Of a DNA stretch of 38,666 nt, positions 1 to 7,307 are shown in pieces. How positions within the stretch are numbered: the first letter of the stretch is position 1; each line of letters starts with the position of its first letter. A program made the translations under genes and the position numbers. Origin of the DNA: Haematospirillum sp. H4485 (GTDB lineage Bacteria > Pseudomonadota > Alphaproteobacteria > Rhodospirillales > Rhodospirillaceae); NCBI RefSeq assembly GCF_012102745.1, contig NZ_JAAVSY010000016.1, positions 1 through 38,666 on the forward strand, in the 5' to 3' direction. The notes below the pieces were generated by a model. That model saw nothing but the letters and a program-made list of their open reading frames with translations, searched no databases and was not told where the DNA came from.

Positions 1-134
1 ATTTCCCTTCGCATCGACATAAGCATAGAGCGTCGACAAAGACACACCGAGTTCAGCCGCGACATCGCGTGCGGCATTATCACGGTCTGACATCATCGCC
101 ATTGCCGTCTTCAGCTTCTTGCGGGTCTTCCCCG
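1..134 (-). pseudogene. serine recombinase C-terminal (helix-turn-helix) fragment
   Basis: Read on the minus strand, this edge sequence encodes residues typical of the C-terminal DNA-binding helix-turn-helix of Hin/Tn3-type serine resolvases. The chain includes DVAAELGVSLSTLYAYV, the usual AxxLGVSxxTLYxY pattern. The catalytic half is absent on the upstream side, where the sequence switches at about 134-141 into a ParA gene on the other strand. The other end runs off the window. The recombinase is therefore broken at this junction and probably marks an old recombination scar that also removed the 5' half of parA. It is not the same gene as the intact resolvase at 13771, whose helix-turn-helix differs. 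Confidence 0.6.
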
Positions 135-141
135 TCCAACA

Positions 142-585
142 TTGCATAAAGAGATAGGCCAGATTGGTTATGGCTATGATCACGTTGTGATTGACGGGCC
201 ACCCCGTGTCACTGATTTAGCCCGATCTGCCGTTATGGCCGCCGATGTTATTCTGATCCCTACACAGCCATCGCCTTACGATATCTGGGCCTCAGATGAG
301 GTTGTCAAACTTATTGGCGAAGCGGTTGTTTTTAAAGAAAATCTTAAATACGCATTTGTTATAAATCGTAAAATATCAAATACGGCAATCGGGCGTGAGG
401 CGCTGGCAGCTTATCCAGATGTTCCTGCTTTTGAGTCATCTCTTACCCAGCGCGTTATTTTTGCTGAAGCCGCAGCTCGCGGACTTTCTGTTCACGAAGT
501 TGATGGCGCTGTACGAGCTGTATCCGAGATTGAGGCGCTTACAGACGAGTTGCTCGAATTTGCCAGGTTGAAAGAACCGGCATGA
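142..585 (+). pseudogene. parA: ParA-type partition ATPase, 5'-truncated
   Basis: The 147-residue product matches the C-terminal two thirds of small plasmid ParA ATPases. It has a Walker B-like strand (HVVIDGPP, residues 15-22), the segment around VILIPTQPSPYDIWAS that follows it in this family, and the C-terminal helices. The deviant Walker A motif (KGGxGKT) that should lie about 60-70 residues upstream is missing, because the reading frame begins with TTG directly at the junction with the recombinase fragment at 1-134. Without a nucleotide-binding loop it cannot act as a segregation ATPase. The next gene, a small RHH protein, is the expected partner. Clear family assignment; loss of function is inferred from the missing motif. 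Confidence 0.75.
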
Positions 586-637
586 ATGAATTGTGTTCTG
601 CCCATAGGCGGTTTTTGTAATCACGGAGAGGGAAAGT

Positions 638-856
638 ATGAGCAAGAAAGTTTCAATCGGGACCAGGCCGACAACCAAGCCAGCTCCTGTTTCTGCGGAT
701 GCATGGGTGGATAGTCGGGATGTAGAGGAACCGATGAAGAGGTTGACAATTGATATCCCTGCAAATTTGCACCGTACTATCAAGGCCCAGTGTGCGATGC
801 GTGGCAGCAAGATTTCAGATGAGTTGCGGGACTTACTTTTACAGAAATACGGATAG
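638..856 (+). CDS. small ribbon-helix-helix partition protein (ParG/ParB-like)
   Basis: This 72-residue protein has a basic, proline-rich flexible N-terminus (about residues 1-30). A C-terminal ribbon-helix-helix fold follows: a beta strand MKRLTIDIP, then helix LHRTIKAQCAMRG and helix KISDELRDLL. That layout is typical of ParG-like centromere-binding partition proteins and CopG-type repressors. The start is supported by a GAGAGGGA ribosome binding site just upstream. It lies 52 bp downstream of the truncated parA, the usual parA-parG gene order, so it probably bound the plasmid centromere and autoregulated the par operon. With ParA broken, it may now act only as a repressor or incompatibility factor. 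Confidence 0.7.
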   Translation: MSKKVSIGTRPTTKPAPVSADAWVDSRDVEEPMKRLTIDIPANLHRTIKAQCAMRGSKISDELRDLLLQKYG

Positions 857-1051
857 GCGTATATACGTTTAATATGTTTTCATTAATTGTATGTTTTTGT
901 TCATGTCCGCAGCATTCGGGGGGAGTGTCCCAAGGGGCAGGACAAGATCGGGGCCATGCGGTTTGGGGGTGGCGGGATCAGCTGAAGATTTTTTTGCGAG
1001 CGGCCATGGCCAATAAGGATACGGTATGCACCCGGGTTCATGATCGGGTAC
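857..1051. other. intergenic stretch between par gene and tracrRNA
   Basis: No convincing gene. It opens with a 10-bp perfect palindrome (CGTATATACG, 857-866) directly after the partition gene, which could be an operator or centromere site. An AT-rich segment (867-900) and a G-rich segment (917-985) follow. I see no array of repeats that would clearly mark a centromere or an origin of transfer. Confidence 0.35.
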
Positions 1052-1139
1052 GACAAAAAGGAAACCCGGGGCCGTAGCCCCGGGTTTCGATGTGGTGCTC
1101 TGTCGAGCTTGTTAACGGCTCGACCGCAATTTCTGAGAG
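1052..1139 (-). ncRNA. tracrRNA of the type II-C CRISPR-Cas9 system
   Basis: On the minus strand, 16 nt at 1122-1137 (CTCAGAAATTGCGGTC) are identical to the CRISPR repeat strand that is complementary to the crRNA. The match continues through G:U-tolerant pairing (GAGC against CUU plus flank), which makes a bulged anti-repeat. A 7-bp stem GTCGAGC/GCTCGAC follows (1102-1124 as DNA; its first arm competes with the anti-repeat). A strong Rho-independent terminator ends the RNA. An upstream promoter places the 5' end near 1138. The predicted RNA is about 85-90 nt and lies between the par genes and cas9, transcribed divergently from cas9. This is the standard RNA partner for crRNA maturation by RNase III and for Cas9 loading. 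The strand is fixed by the terminator T-tract and by the inferred minus-strand transcription of the array. Confidence 0.88.
1055..1088 (-). terminator. Rho-independent terminator of tracrRNA
   Basis: A perfect 12-bp inverted repeat (GAAACCCGGGGC at 1061-1072 and GCCCCGGGTTTC at 1077-1088) has a 4-nt loop. On the minus strand the stem is followed by CTTTTTG (1054-1060). The plus-strand side has no T-tract, so it terminates minus-strand transcription. Confidence 0.88.
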
Positions 1140-1144
1140 CCAAG

Positions 1145-1172
1145 ATTTCATTTATTTGCCGTGAGTTGTCAA
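1145..1172 (-). promoter_or_regulatory. predicted sigma70-type promoter for tracrRNA
   Basis: The minus strand has a perfect -35 TTGACA (1167-1172) and a -10-like TGAAAT (1145-1150, 4 of 6 matches) separated by 16 nt. The predicted start is near 1138, exactly where the anti-repeat begins. Confidence 0.6.
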
Positions 1173-1278
1173 GGTGCAATCGGTCACCTTCTCCCGGAAG
1201 ATGATCAGGTCTGTCCGATCAGATTTGGGACGCCCGATGTTTGCTCATTTGCAGCGCTACTCTAGATAGCGTTGTGTG

Positions 1279-1307
1279 TTGACATAAATCAAGGGTCGAA
1301 CAATTAT
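1279..1307 (+). promoter_or_regulatory. predicted promoter for cas9-cas1-cas2
   Basis: A perfect -35 TTGACA (1279-1284), a 17-nt spacer and AATTAT (1302-1307) lie 31 nt upstream of the cas9 ATG at 1338. A longer in-frame reading that would start at 1272 overlaps this promoter, which argues for the 1338 start. Confidence 0.65.
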
Positions 1308-1337
1308 TCCCCCGTCTTTTTTATTTGGGTTCGTAAC

Positions 1338-4300
1338 ATGCTTCGTCTTGGGCTCGACATCGGTTCCACATCCATCGGCTGGTTTCTCTATCGCATAACC
1401 AACGGCATGATTGCCGATATTATAGATTGTGGCGTGAGACTCTTCTCGGATGGCCGGGACGCGAAGACGGGCGTTTCGTCAGCTGTGGAGCGCCGCAATG
1501 CGCGTGCGTTGCGGCGACGGCGTGACCGATATCTGCGCCGTCGTGCAGCATTGATGAAGCGTCTTGCGGCGGCCGGTTTGATGCCGGAACAACCAGATCA
1601 GGCGAAGCAGTTGGAAGTACTGGATCCCTATCGCCTGCGGGCCGAGGCCCTAGATCGCCGATTGCAACTTATCGAACTCGGGCGTGCTTTGTTCCATCTT
1701 AACCAACGGCGGGGCTTCAAATCGAACCGCCAAACTGACCGTGGCAACAACGAGGGCGGCAAGATCATCGATGGGTCTGCACGACTGGATCAGACGATGA
1801 TGGCCGTCGGAGCACGGACCTATGGCGAATTCCTGCACCTGCGTCGCAGCCAGGCCGAAGATCTGCGCCGTGTGTCGTCTGTTCGCACGCGGCTTACCTT
1901 GCGGTCCGTTGACGGTGGGAAAGCAGAAACGGGGTATGACTTCTACCCGGACCGACGGCACCTTGAGGAAGAGTTCAACAAGGTTTGGGCCGCACAGGCC
2001 GGACATCACCCGGTGCTGACGGATAGTCTGCGCCATGAAGTGTTCGAAACAATCTTCTTTCAGCGCCCCCTGAAGGCACCAGCGGTAGGACGGTGTCTGT
2101 TCTTCCCGGAACCGCGTCTGCCCAGGGCTCATCCGCTGACACAGCGACGCGTTCTTTATGAAACAGTCAATGCGCTGCGGATCAGGACCGAAAGCGGGGC
2201 CGCTGTTCCCCTCGGCAAGGAGCAGCGTGATAAAGTCATCATGCTTCTGGACGGCAAAGTACCGGTCAAGGCAATAGCCTCCGCGAAACTGTCGCTGAAG
2301 GCCATCGCGAAACATCTCAAGTTGCGTGACGGGCAAACCTGTACCTTGGAAAAGGGGCGCGATTACATCGCCTGCGATCCGGTCCGGGCGAGCCTGTCAC
2401 ACCCCGACCGCTTCGGCACACGCTGGTTGGCTCTTGAGGCTGAGGTGCAGGCCGAAATCGTCGGGCGTATTCGTGATGACGATGATACCGGGGCACTGGT
2501 TGAGTGGCTGAAGCAGGTCCACGGCTTGGACGTTGCGCATGCACGCGCAACGGCTTATGCCCCCTTGCCCGAAGGCTATGGGCGCCTTGGGGAGACAGCA
2601 ACACGGAAGCTGTTGAGCTGCTTGAAAGCCGAGGTCCTGACCTATAGCGAGGCGGTGGGGAAGGCGCTCGATCAACACCACTCCGACCGCCGGACGGGCG
2701 AGATTCTGGAAACACTTCCCTATTATGGTGAAGTGCTGCAGGCCCATGTTATCCCGGGGACCGGTGAGCCGCATCATGACGATATCACACGTTTTGGACG
2801 GATCACCAACCCGACGGTTCACATCGGACTGAACCAGCTGCGCCGCCTGGTGAACCGGATCATCGCCCGCCATGGTAAACCAGAAGAGATCGTGGTCGAA
2901 CTGGCTCGCGACCTGAAGCAAAGCCCTGGCCAAAAAAAGGCGGCCATAGCCCTGAATGTCAAAAACAGAAAGGCCGCCGAGGCGCGTTCAGCTCTCCTGA
3001 CCGAATGGGGTGTTCCGGATACGGGTGCGAACCGCATGTATGTTCGTCTGTGGCAGGAACTCCACGAAGATCCGATGATGCGGCGTTGCCCCTATACCGG
3101 GACAATCATTTCACCCTCTTTGCTCTTCTCGGGCGCGATCGACATCGATCACATCCTGCCCTATTCCCGTACACTTGACGACAGCACGGCCAACCGCACC
3201 CTGTGCATGAAGGAAGCCAATCGCCAGAAGCGCAACAAATCGCCATCGGAAGCCCGGCGGGACGGGATGCGGATCTGGGCGCTTGAAGACGACAATCTGC
3301 GCCATATTCCTGAATTCAAGCGCTGGCGCTTTGCCGAAGATGCGATGGCACGGTTTGAGGGCGAGCGGGATTTCGAGGCACGGGCGCTGGTGGATACCCA
3401 GTACCTTTCGCGAATATCCAAGGCCTATCTTGAAACGCTCTATGATGGCGCAGATGGAAAGAGCCATGTCTGGGTCGTTCCAGGGCGTCTGACAGAGATG
3501 CTGCGTCGGCACTGGGGTCTGAACGGGATTCTGACGGACCCGCTGCGGGATGTCACAAAAGAGAAGAACCGGATGGACCACCGCCACCACGCCATTGATG
3601 CGGCGGTGGTGGCGGCAACAGACCGCGGCCTGATCAAGGCGATGGCCGAGCAGGCGCGTACAGATGTCGATCAGGGCCGCGAGGCACTGGCCTCATCCAT
3701 CATGCCCCCGTGGCCCGGATTCCGTGAAGCAGTTGCGGAACATGTCAACCGTATCATTGTCAGCCACCGCCCCGATCATGGCCGGATCGACCTCACGACC
3801 CGCATGAAAGGGCGCGACCAGACAACCGGCTCCTTGCACCTCGACACGGCCTATGGTCTGACCGGGCAATCTGAGAAGGGTGTTCCGCTTGTGGTCACCC
3901 GCAAGCCCTTGGACAGCCTGACGCCCGCCATGATCGGCAAGATCAGGGACAAACCGTTGAAGGCGGCCCTTGCGGCAGTGACTGCCGGAAAGAAGGGCGA
4001 GGCGTTTTCCAAGGCGCTGGCACACTTCCGCGACAGTCCGGGTCCTTACCACGGGATCCGCCGTGTCCGGTTGATCGAGCCGATCAGCGTGGTCGAAATA
4101 CGGGATGCATCCGGACGGGCCTACAAAGGTTATAGAGGCGACTCCAACCATTGCTTTGAGGTCTGGAGGTTACCCGGAGGAGCCGTCACCGAACACATTG
4201 TCAGCACCTTCGATGCCCACAAACTTGGCCCCGGGTCACGCCCACACCCTGCGGCCAAGCGGCTTTTGCGTCTGTTCAAGTCCGACATGGTAAAGCTGGA

Positions 4301-4523
4301 CGACAGCAAGTTCGGTCCGGTTATTGCTACCGTTGTGATGTTCGATCGTAATGGCGGGATTTCCTTGGTGCCGCACACGGCATCCAATGCAAGGGAGCGC
4401 TATGAGAAGCATAAAGAAGACCTTTATCTGCGTTTCACGGCCCGCACCCTGATCAAGAAGGGTGCCCGTCGTATTATTGTGGATGAAACAGGTCATTTCC
4501 GTGATCCTGGCAGAAAAGGGTAA
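1338..4523 (+). CDS. cas9: CRISPR-associated endonuclease Cas9, type II-C
   Basis: This 1061-residue RNA-guided DNA endonuclease has the compact size of type II-C enzymes. All nuclease motifs are present. RuvC-I is LGLDIGSTSIGW with D7. An arginine-rich bridge helix follows (RRNARALRRRRDRYLRRR, about residues 50-70). RuvC-II is EEIVVELARDL with E521. The HNH motif is DIDHILPYS with H605, followed by NRTLCMKEANRQKRNKSP. RuvC-III is DHRHHAIDAAVVAA with H751 and D754. The C-terminal part, beyond about residue 850, should be the PAM-interacting domain. Start: ATG 1338 places the RuvC-I motif at the extreme N-terminus as usual and leaves room for the promoter at 1279. It is co-directional with cas1 and cas2, with the tracrRNA divergent upstream. 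No residue loss is visible, so it is probably active. Confidence 0.95.
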   Translation: MLRLGLDIGSTSIGWFLYRITNGMIADIIDCGVRLFSDGRDAKTGVSSAVERRNARALRRRRDRYLRRRAALMKRLAAAGLMPEQPDQAKQLEVLDPYRLRAEALDRRLQLIELGRALFHLNQRRGFKSNRQTDRGNNEGGKIIDGSARLDQTMMAVGARTYGEFLHLRRSQAEDLRRVSSVRTRLTLRSVDGGKAETGYDFYPDRRHLEEEFNKVWAAQAGHHPVLTDSLRHEVFETIFFQRPLKAPAVGRCLFFPEPRLPRAHPLTQRRVLYETVNALRIRTESGAAVPLGKEQRDKVIMLLDGKVPVKAIASAKLSLKAIAKHLKLRDGQTCTLEKGRDYIACDPVRASLSHPDRFGTRWLALEAEVQAEIVGRIRDDDDTGALVEWLKQVHGLDVAHARATAYAPLPEGYGRLGETATRKLLSCLKAEVLTYSEAVGKALDQHHSDRRTGEILETLPYYGEVLQAHVIPGTGEPHHDDITRFGRITNPTVHIGLNQLRRLVNRIIARHGKPEEIVVELARDLKQSPGQKKAAIALNVKNRKAAEARSALLTEWGVPDTGANRMYVRLWQELHEDPMMRRCPYTGTIISPSLLFSGAIDIDHILPYSRTLDDSTANRTLCMKEANRQKRNKSPSEARRDGMRIWALEDDNLRHIPEFKRWRFAEDAMARFEGERDFEARALVDTQYLSRISKAYLETLYDGADGKSHVWVVPGRLTEMLRRHWGLNGILTDPLRDVTKEKNRMDHRHHAIDAAVVAATDRGLIKAMAEQARTDVDQGREALASSIMPPWPGFREAVAEHVNRIIVSHRPDHGRIDLTTRMKGRDQTTGSLHLDTAYGLTGQSEKGVPLVVTRKPLDSLTPAMIGKIRDKPLKAALAAVTAGKKGEAFSKALAHFRDSPGPYHGIRRVRLIEPISVVEIRDASGRAYKGYRGDSNHCFEVWRLPGGAVTEHIVSTFDAHKLGPGSRPHPAAKRLLRLFKSDMVKLDDSKFGPVIATVVMFDRNGGISLVPHTASNARERYEKHKEDLYLRFTARTLIKKGARRIIVDETGHFRDPGRKG

Positions 4524-4582
4524 CGGGGTTCCTGCGGGTTCTGTAGGCTGAATCCATTCGGCGGGGGAGAGGGGAACCGGCC

Positions 4583-5494
4583 ATGGATCAGATCATTGAC
4601 CTCACACAGGATGGTCGCCATCTGGCCCGTGACCGTGGGTTTCTGACCGTGAGCGAGGGAGGCAAGCGGATCGCCCGCGTGCCTCTCGATCAGGTCGCCG
4701 CAGTTTTGGCCCATGCCCACGGAATAACCTGGTCCAACGCGCTGCTGGCTGCGCTCGCGGAACAGGGCACGCCTGTTGTCATCTGCGGGTCAAATCATCG
4801 CCCGACGGGTCTTCTGTGGTCGATGGAGGGGCACCACCAGCAGGGTGCGCGCATTCGTGCCCAATGGTCTGCGCCCGTACCTCTGGTGAAGGGGGCCTGG
4901 AAGGCCATCGTCATTGCCAAGATCGGTATACAGGCTGCATCGCTCGAAGCTATCGGACAGCCATCAGCTCCTCTTCGCATGATGGCGCGTCGTGTGCGGT
5001 CCGGTGACACAGGCAACATCGAGGCACAGGCAGCCCGCCTTTACTGGCCACTGATGATGGGGCCGGATTTCCGCCGGAATACCGATGGCAGCGGCATCAA
5101 CGCGCTTCTCAATTACGGCTATACTGTTCTGCGTGCCGCCACCGCACGGGCTGTTGCCGGTGCCGGTCTACACCCTGCGATCGGTATTTTTCATGCCAAC
5201 CGCGGCAATGCTTTTGCCTTGGCCGATGATCTGATGGAACCCTTCCGTCCGTTTGTTGACATGACTGTCCGGGAGATCGTCAGGCGGGAAGGTACAGACG
5301 TCACACCGTCCGCCAAGGCAGCCCTGGCCGGGCTTATTGCCCTTGACCTACCGTTGGCGGATGAAACGACACCCCTGGCCACAGTGCTTGGGCGCCTGGC
5401 TTCCTCGCTTGCACGCAGCTTCGAAACGCGTCGTCTTGCGCTTGCCTTGCCCGGTCTCCCTTCGATCGATACCTTTCGTGCCTTGGGATCATGA
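4583..5494 (+). CDS. cas1: CRISPR adaptation integrase Cas1 (type II)
   Basis: The 303-residue product is the metal-dependent integrase that, with Cas2, inserts new spacers. Its length and sequence fit type II Cas1. The metal-binding triad can be read as E147 (NIEAQAARLYW), H204 (IGIFHANRGNAFALADD) and E219 (DDLMEPFRPF). A strong GGAGAGGGG ribosome binding site precedes the ATG at 4583. It starts 59 bp after cas9 and overlaps cas2 by four bases (ATGA), so the three genes form one operon. No csn2 or cas4 accompanies it, which supports subtype II-C. Confidence 0.95.
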   Translation: MDQIIDLTQDGRHLARDRGFLTVSEGGKRIARVPLDQVAAVLAHAHGITWSNALLAALAEQGTPVVICGSNHRPTGLLWSMEGHHQQGARIRAQWSAPVPLVKGAWKAIVIAKIGIQAASLEAIGQPSAPLRMMARRVRSGDTGNIEAQAARLYWPLMMGPDFRRNTDGSGINALLNYGYTVLRAATARAVAGAGLHPAIGIFHANRGNAFALADDLMEPFRPFVDMTVREIVRREGTDVTPSAKAALAGLIALDLPLADETTPLATVLGRLASSLARSFETRRLALALPGLPSIDTFRALGS

Positions 5495-5835
5495 ATGGAA
5501 CCACGTATCATCTCAGCGGATATCGTCTGATGTGGGTGCTGGTCATGTTCGATCTGCCGGTCGGGACCAGGGCCCAAGCCAAGGCTGCTACGGACTTCCG
5601 GAATTTTCTCCTTGATGAAGGCTTTGAACGCAGCCAGTTTTCGGCTTATGGTCGTTTTGTGAATGGGAAGGAGGCTCTTGAGGCCCGCATTCGTCGCATT
5701 GAACAGGCCTTGCCTGACAAGGGTGACGTCCAGATTTTGGCTCTTACGGACCGTCAGTTCCGCAACATCGTTCACTTTTCGAACCAGGACCGGCGGAGGG
5801 CCCGCGAAAATCCGTCGCAACTGCTGTTGCTATAG
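5491..5835 (+). CDS. cas2: CRISPR-associated protein Cas2
   Basis: The 114-residue product has the Cas2 ferredoxin-like core: first strand WVLVMFDLPVGT with the conserved Asp at residue 21, then a helix with basic residues (residues 28-40), then the LLDEGFERSQFSAYGRF segment. Its start codon overlaps the cas1 stop (ATGA). An internal methionine at residue 14 would give a more conventional short N-terminus, but the translational coupling favours 5491. Cas2 bridges two Cas1 dimers during spacer acquisition. This is the last gene before the array, which begins 75 bp downstream. Confidence 0.93.
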   Translation: MNGTTYHLSGYRLMWVLVMFDLPVGTRAQAKAATDFRNFLLDEGFERSQFSAYGRFVNGKEALEARIRRIEQALPDKGDVQILALTDRQFRNIVHFSNQDRRRARENPSQLLLL

Positions 5836-5837
5836 GA

Positions 5838-5870
5838 GCGATGTGTGCAAAAAATACACCGCCACATCGC
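5838..5870 (+). terminator. hairpin after cas2 (possible end of the cas operon)
   Basis: An 8-bp inverted repeat (GCGATGTG at 5838-5845, CACATCGC at 5863-5870) has a 17-nt loop immediately after the cas2 stop codon. No T-tract follows, so termination is only suggested. Confidence 0.35.
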
Positions 5871-5909
5871 GATATTATCAAGTGGAATCAAGGCGCAAAG
5901 CGCTGATCA

Positions 5910-6207
5910 AGACTAGCAGCTCAGAAATTGCGGTCAAGCAGCAACTGGGGGACCAGGCATAAGTATCCTTGAGAAAGACTAGCAGCTCAGAAATTGCGGT
6001 CAAGCAGCAACTTTTCAGGCCACTGAAAAGGCAGGACGCCAGACTAGCAGCTCAGAAATTGCGGTCAAGCAGCAACCGACCGGAGATGGTCGCGCGAACC
6101 CGCCGAGACTAGCAGCTCAGAAATTGCGGTCAAGCAGCAACGCCCCCGGCGACGGGTCATAACCAACGCCCAGACTAGCAGCTCAGAAATTGCGGTCAAG
6201 CAGCAAC
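5910..6207 (-). CRISPR. CRISPR array, 5 repeats of 36 bp and 4 spacers of 29-30 bp
   Basis: Five identical repeats, beginning AGACTAGCAGCTCAG and ending GGTCAAGCAGCAAC, lie at 5910-5945, 5976-6011, 6041-6076, 6106-6141 and 6172-6207. Spacers are 5946-5975 (30), 6012-6040 (29), 6077-6105 (29) and 6142-6171 (30). The reverse complement starts with GTTGCTGC, as type II-C repeats do, and the tracrRNA anti-repeat pairs with that strand, so crRNAs are read from the minus strand. On that strand each repeat carries TTGACC, 16 nt, then TGC-TAGTCT at its end. This resembles the promoter built into each repeat in Neisseria II-C arrays. No repeat is degenerate at either edge. I saw no match of any spacer elsewhere in the window. 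Confidence 0.95.
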
Positions 6208-6259
6208 GCGACCCATTGCCCCCGGACAGGAAGGCTAAGCAAGGGGCCCTGACATTCAT

Positions 6260-6352
6260 CGGTATATCGCGTGCGGAAAAGCTGGACTCTTGTTGTCGTT
6301 CCGGGCAGGGTTCAGTGGATTGCGTGCGCCTTCCACACGGTATATCGCGTGC
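6260..6352 (+). repeat. iterons upstream of repA
   Basis: Two perfect copies of CGGTATATCGCGTGC (6260-6274 and 6338-6352) and a degenerate one (6313-6327, 11 of 15) lie just upstream of the repA start. The same motif recurs downstream of repA. They are probable RepA binding sites for autoregulation and replication control. The first copy begins only 52 bp after the last CRISPR repeat. Confidence 0.75.
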
Positions 6353-6372
6353 GGGAAGCTGGAGACAAAGAC

Positions 6373-7110
6373 ATGGATGATGATGCCCAAGTGGATTTGT
6401 TCCTGGAGAGCATCATAAGTGCCCCGGTAAAAGACGAACGTGCCCTGATGGAGTTTCCGTTTTTCAGCCTTCAGAAACAGAAGCGCGTCAAACCTTTTGT
6501 CTTCGATGATGGAACCGTTCGTATTGAAGTCAATCCAGGCCCTTACGGGATTGCCTCCATCTGGGACAAGGATGTTCTGATTTATGTAACATCCTTGCTG
6601 AACAGCCGCCTTGAACGTGGCGCCTCTGTAAACCGCACCATTCAATTTCCGGCCTATGACTTTCTCAGGCTTACCGGACGCGGAACAGGCAAACAAGCTT
6701 ACGAACTCTTCATGTCCGCACTGGACCGGCTGCAGAGTACCACTATTCGCACCACCATTACCTCTGGACAGAATGAGGAGCGTGAACGCCGGGGATTCTC
6801 GTGGATCGACAGTTACAGGATTGTCGAGCGCATCAATTCGCGTGGACAGAGGGTAATGGCCGCCGTTGAATTGACCCTGAACAAATGGATGTTTCGTGCA
6901 ATTGTCGAGAACAGGCGTGTTCTCACCATTGATCGCGGGTATTTCAGGCTCAAGATGGGCCTGGAAAGGCGGCTTTACGAGCTGGCACGCAAGCATTGTG
7001 GCCGTCAGCCGATATGGAAGATTTCCCTGCCGCGCCTGGCGGAAAAATGTGACTCAGAAATGGAGCTCCGTAATTTCAAGGTTTATCTGAAAAAAAATCT
7101 CGGAGGCTGA
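6373..7110 (+). CDS. repA: plasmid replication initiator RepA (RPA family), C-terminus frameshifted
   Basis: The product matches the alphaproteobacterial plasmid initiator family RPA (Pfam Replication initiator protein A). Characteristic segments are FPAYDFLRLTGRGTGKQAYE, RERRGFSWIDSYRIVERI and IDRGYFRLKMGLERRLYELA. ATG 6373 has a GGAGA site 8 nt upstream. A longer reading from 6271 would run through an iteron and is rejected. As written the protein is 245 residues and ends oddly in LKKNLGG. Removing one A from the A8 run at 7090-7097 restores about 30 further residues (ISEADSLPQYRVGLAFG and on) to a stop at 7207, giving about 277 residues, close to the usual length. So either a frameshift mutation, a sequencing error, or expression by slippage on A8. 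Iterons on both sides indicate that this is the replicon core. Confidence 0.85.
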   Translation: MDDDAQVDLFLESIISAPVKDERALMEFPFFSLQKQKRVKPFVFDDGTVRIEVNPGPYGIASIWDKDVLIYVTSLLNSRLERGASVNRTIQFPAYDFLRLTGRGTGKQAYELFMSALDRLQSTTIRTTITSGQNEERERRGFSWIDSYRIVERINSRGQRVMAAVELTLNKWMFRAIVENRRVLTIDRGYFRLKMGLERRLYELARKHCGRQPIWKISLPRLAEKCDSEMELRNFKVYLKKNLGG

Positions 7111-7307
7111 CAGTTTGCCACAATATCGGGTTGGTCTGGCATTCGGCAAGTCGGACCCCGAGCAACAACGCATGAATGAAGATCTCGGGAGCAACGCGTG
7201 GCGTTGAGGGCGGAATGATCGCATCTTGGCCGTGTTTACTCATAAAACCATGGAGCTTTTACCCCCACCGAGTGACATTGACGAATGATAAAATGCAAGG
7301 CCAAGCC

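Noticed and set aside
917-985. Origin of transfer in the G-rich stretch
   Set aside because: No relaxase gene, no recognisable nic motif and no inverted repeat of the usual kind; unsupported.
1272-1337. Longer cas9 start (22 extra residues)
   Set aside because: The extension overlaps a good promoter and places extra residues before RuvC-I, which normally begins at the N-terminus.
2397-2933. Minus-strand frames within cas9
   Set aside because: They are shadows of a clearly coding gene, with no motifs or ribosome binding sites.
5191-5820. 209-codon minus-strand frame across cas1/cas2
   Set aside because: Antisense of two well-supported cas genes.
5946-6171. Self-targeting spacers against this window
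   Set aside because: By eye none of the four spacers recurs in the window. An alignment search would be needed to exclude partial matches.
6271-6372. Longer repA start
   Set aside because: It would begin inside an iteron and read through another. ATG 6373 has a proper ribosome binding site.
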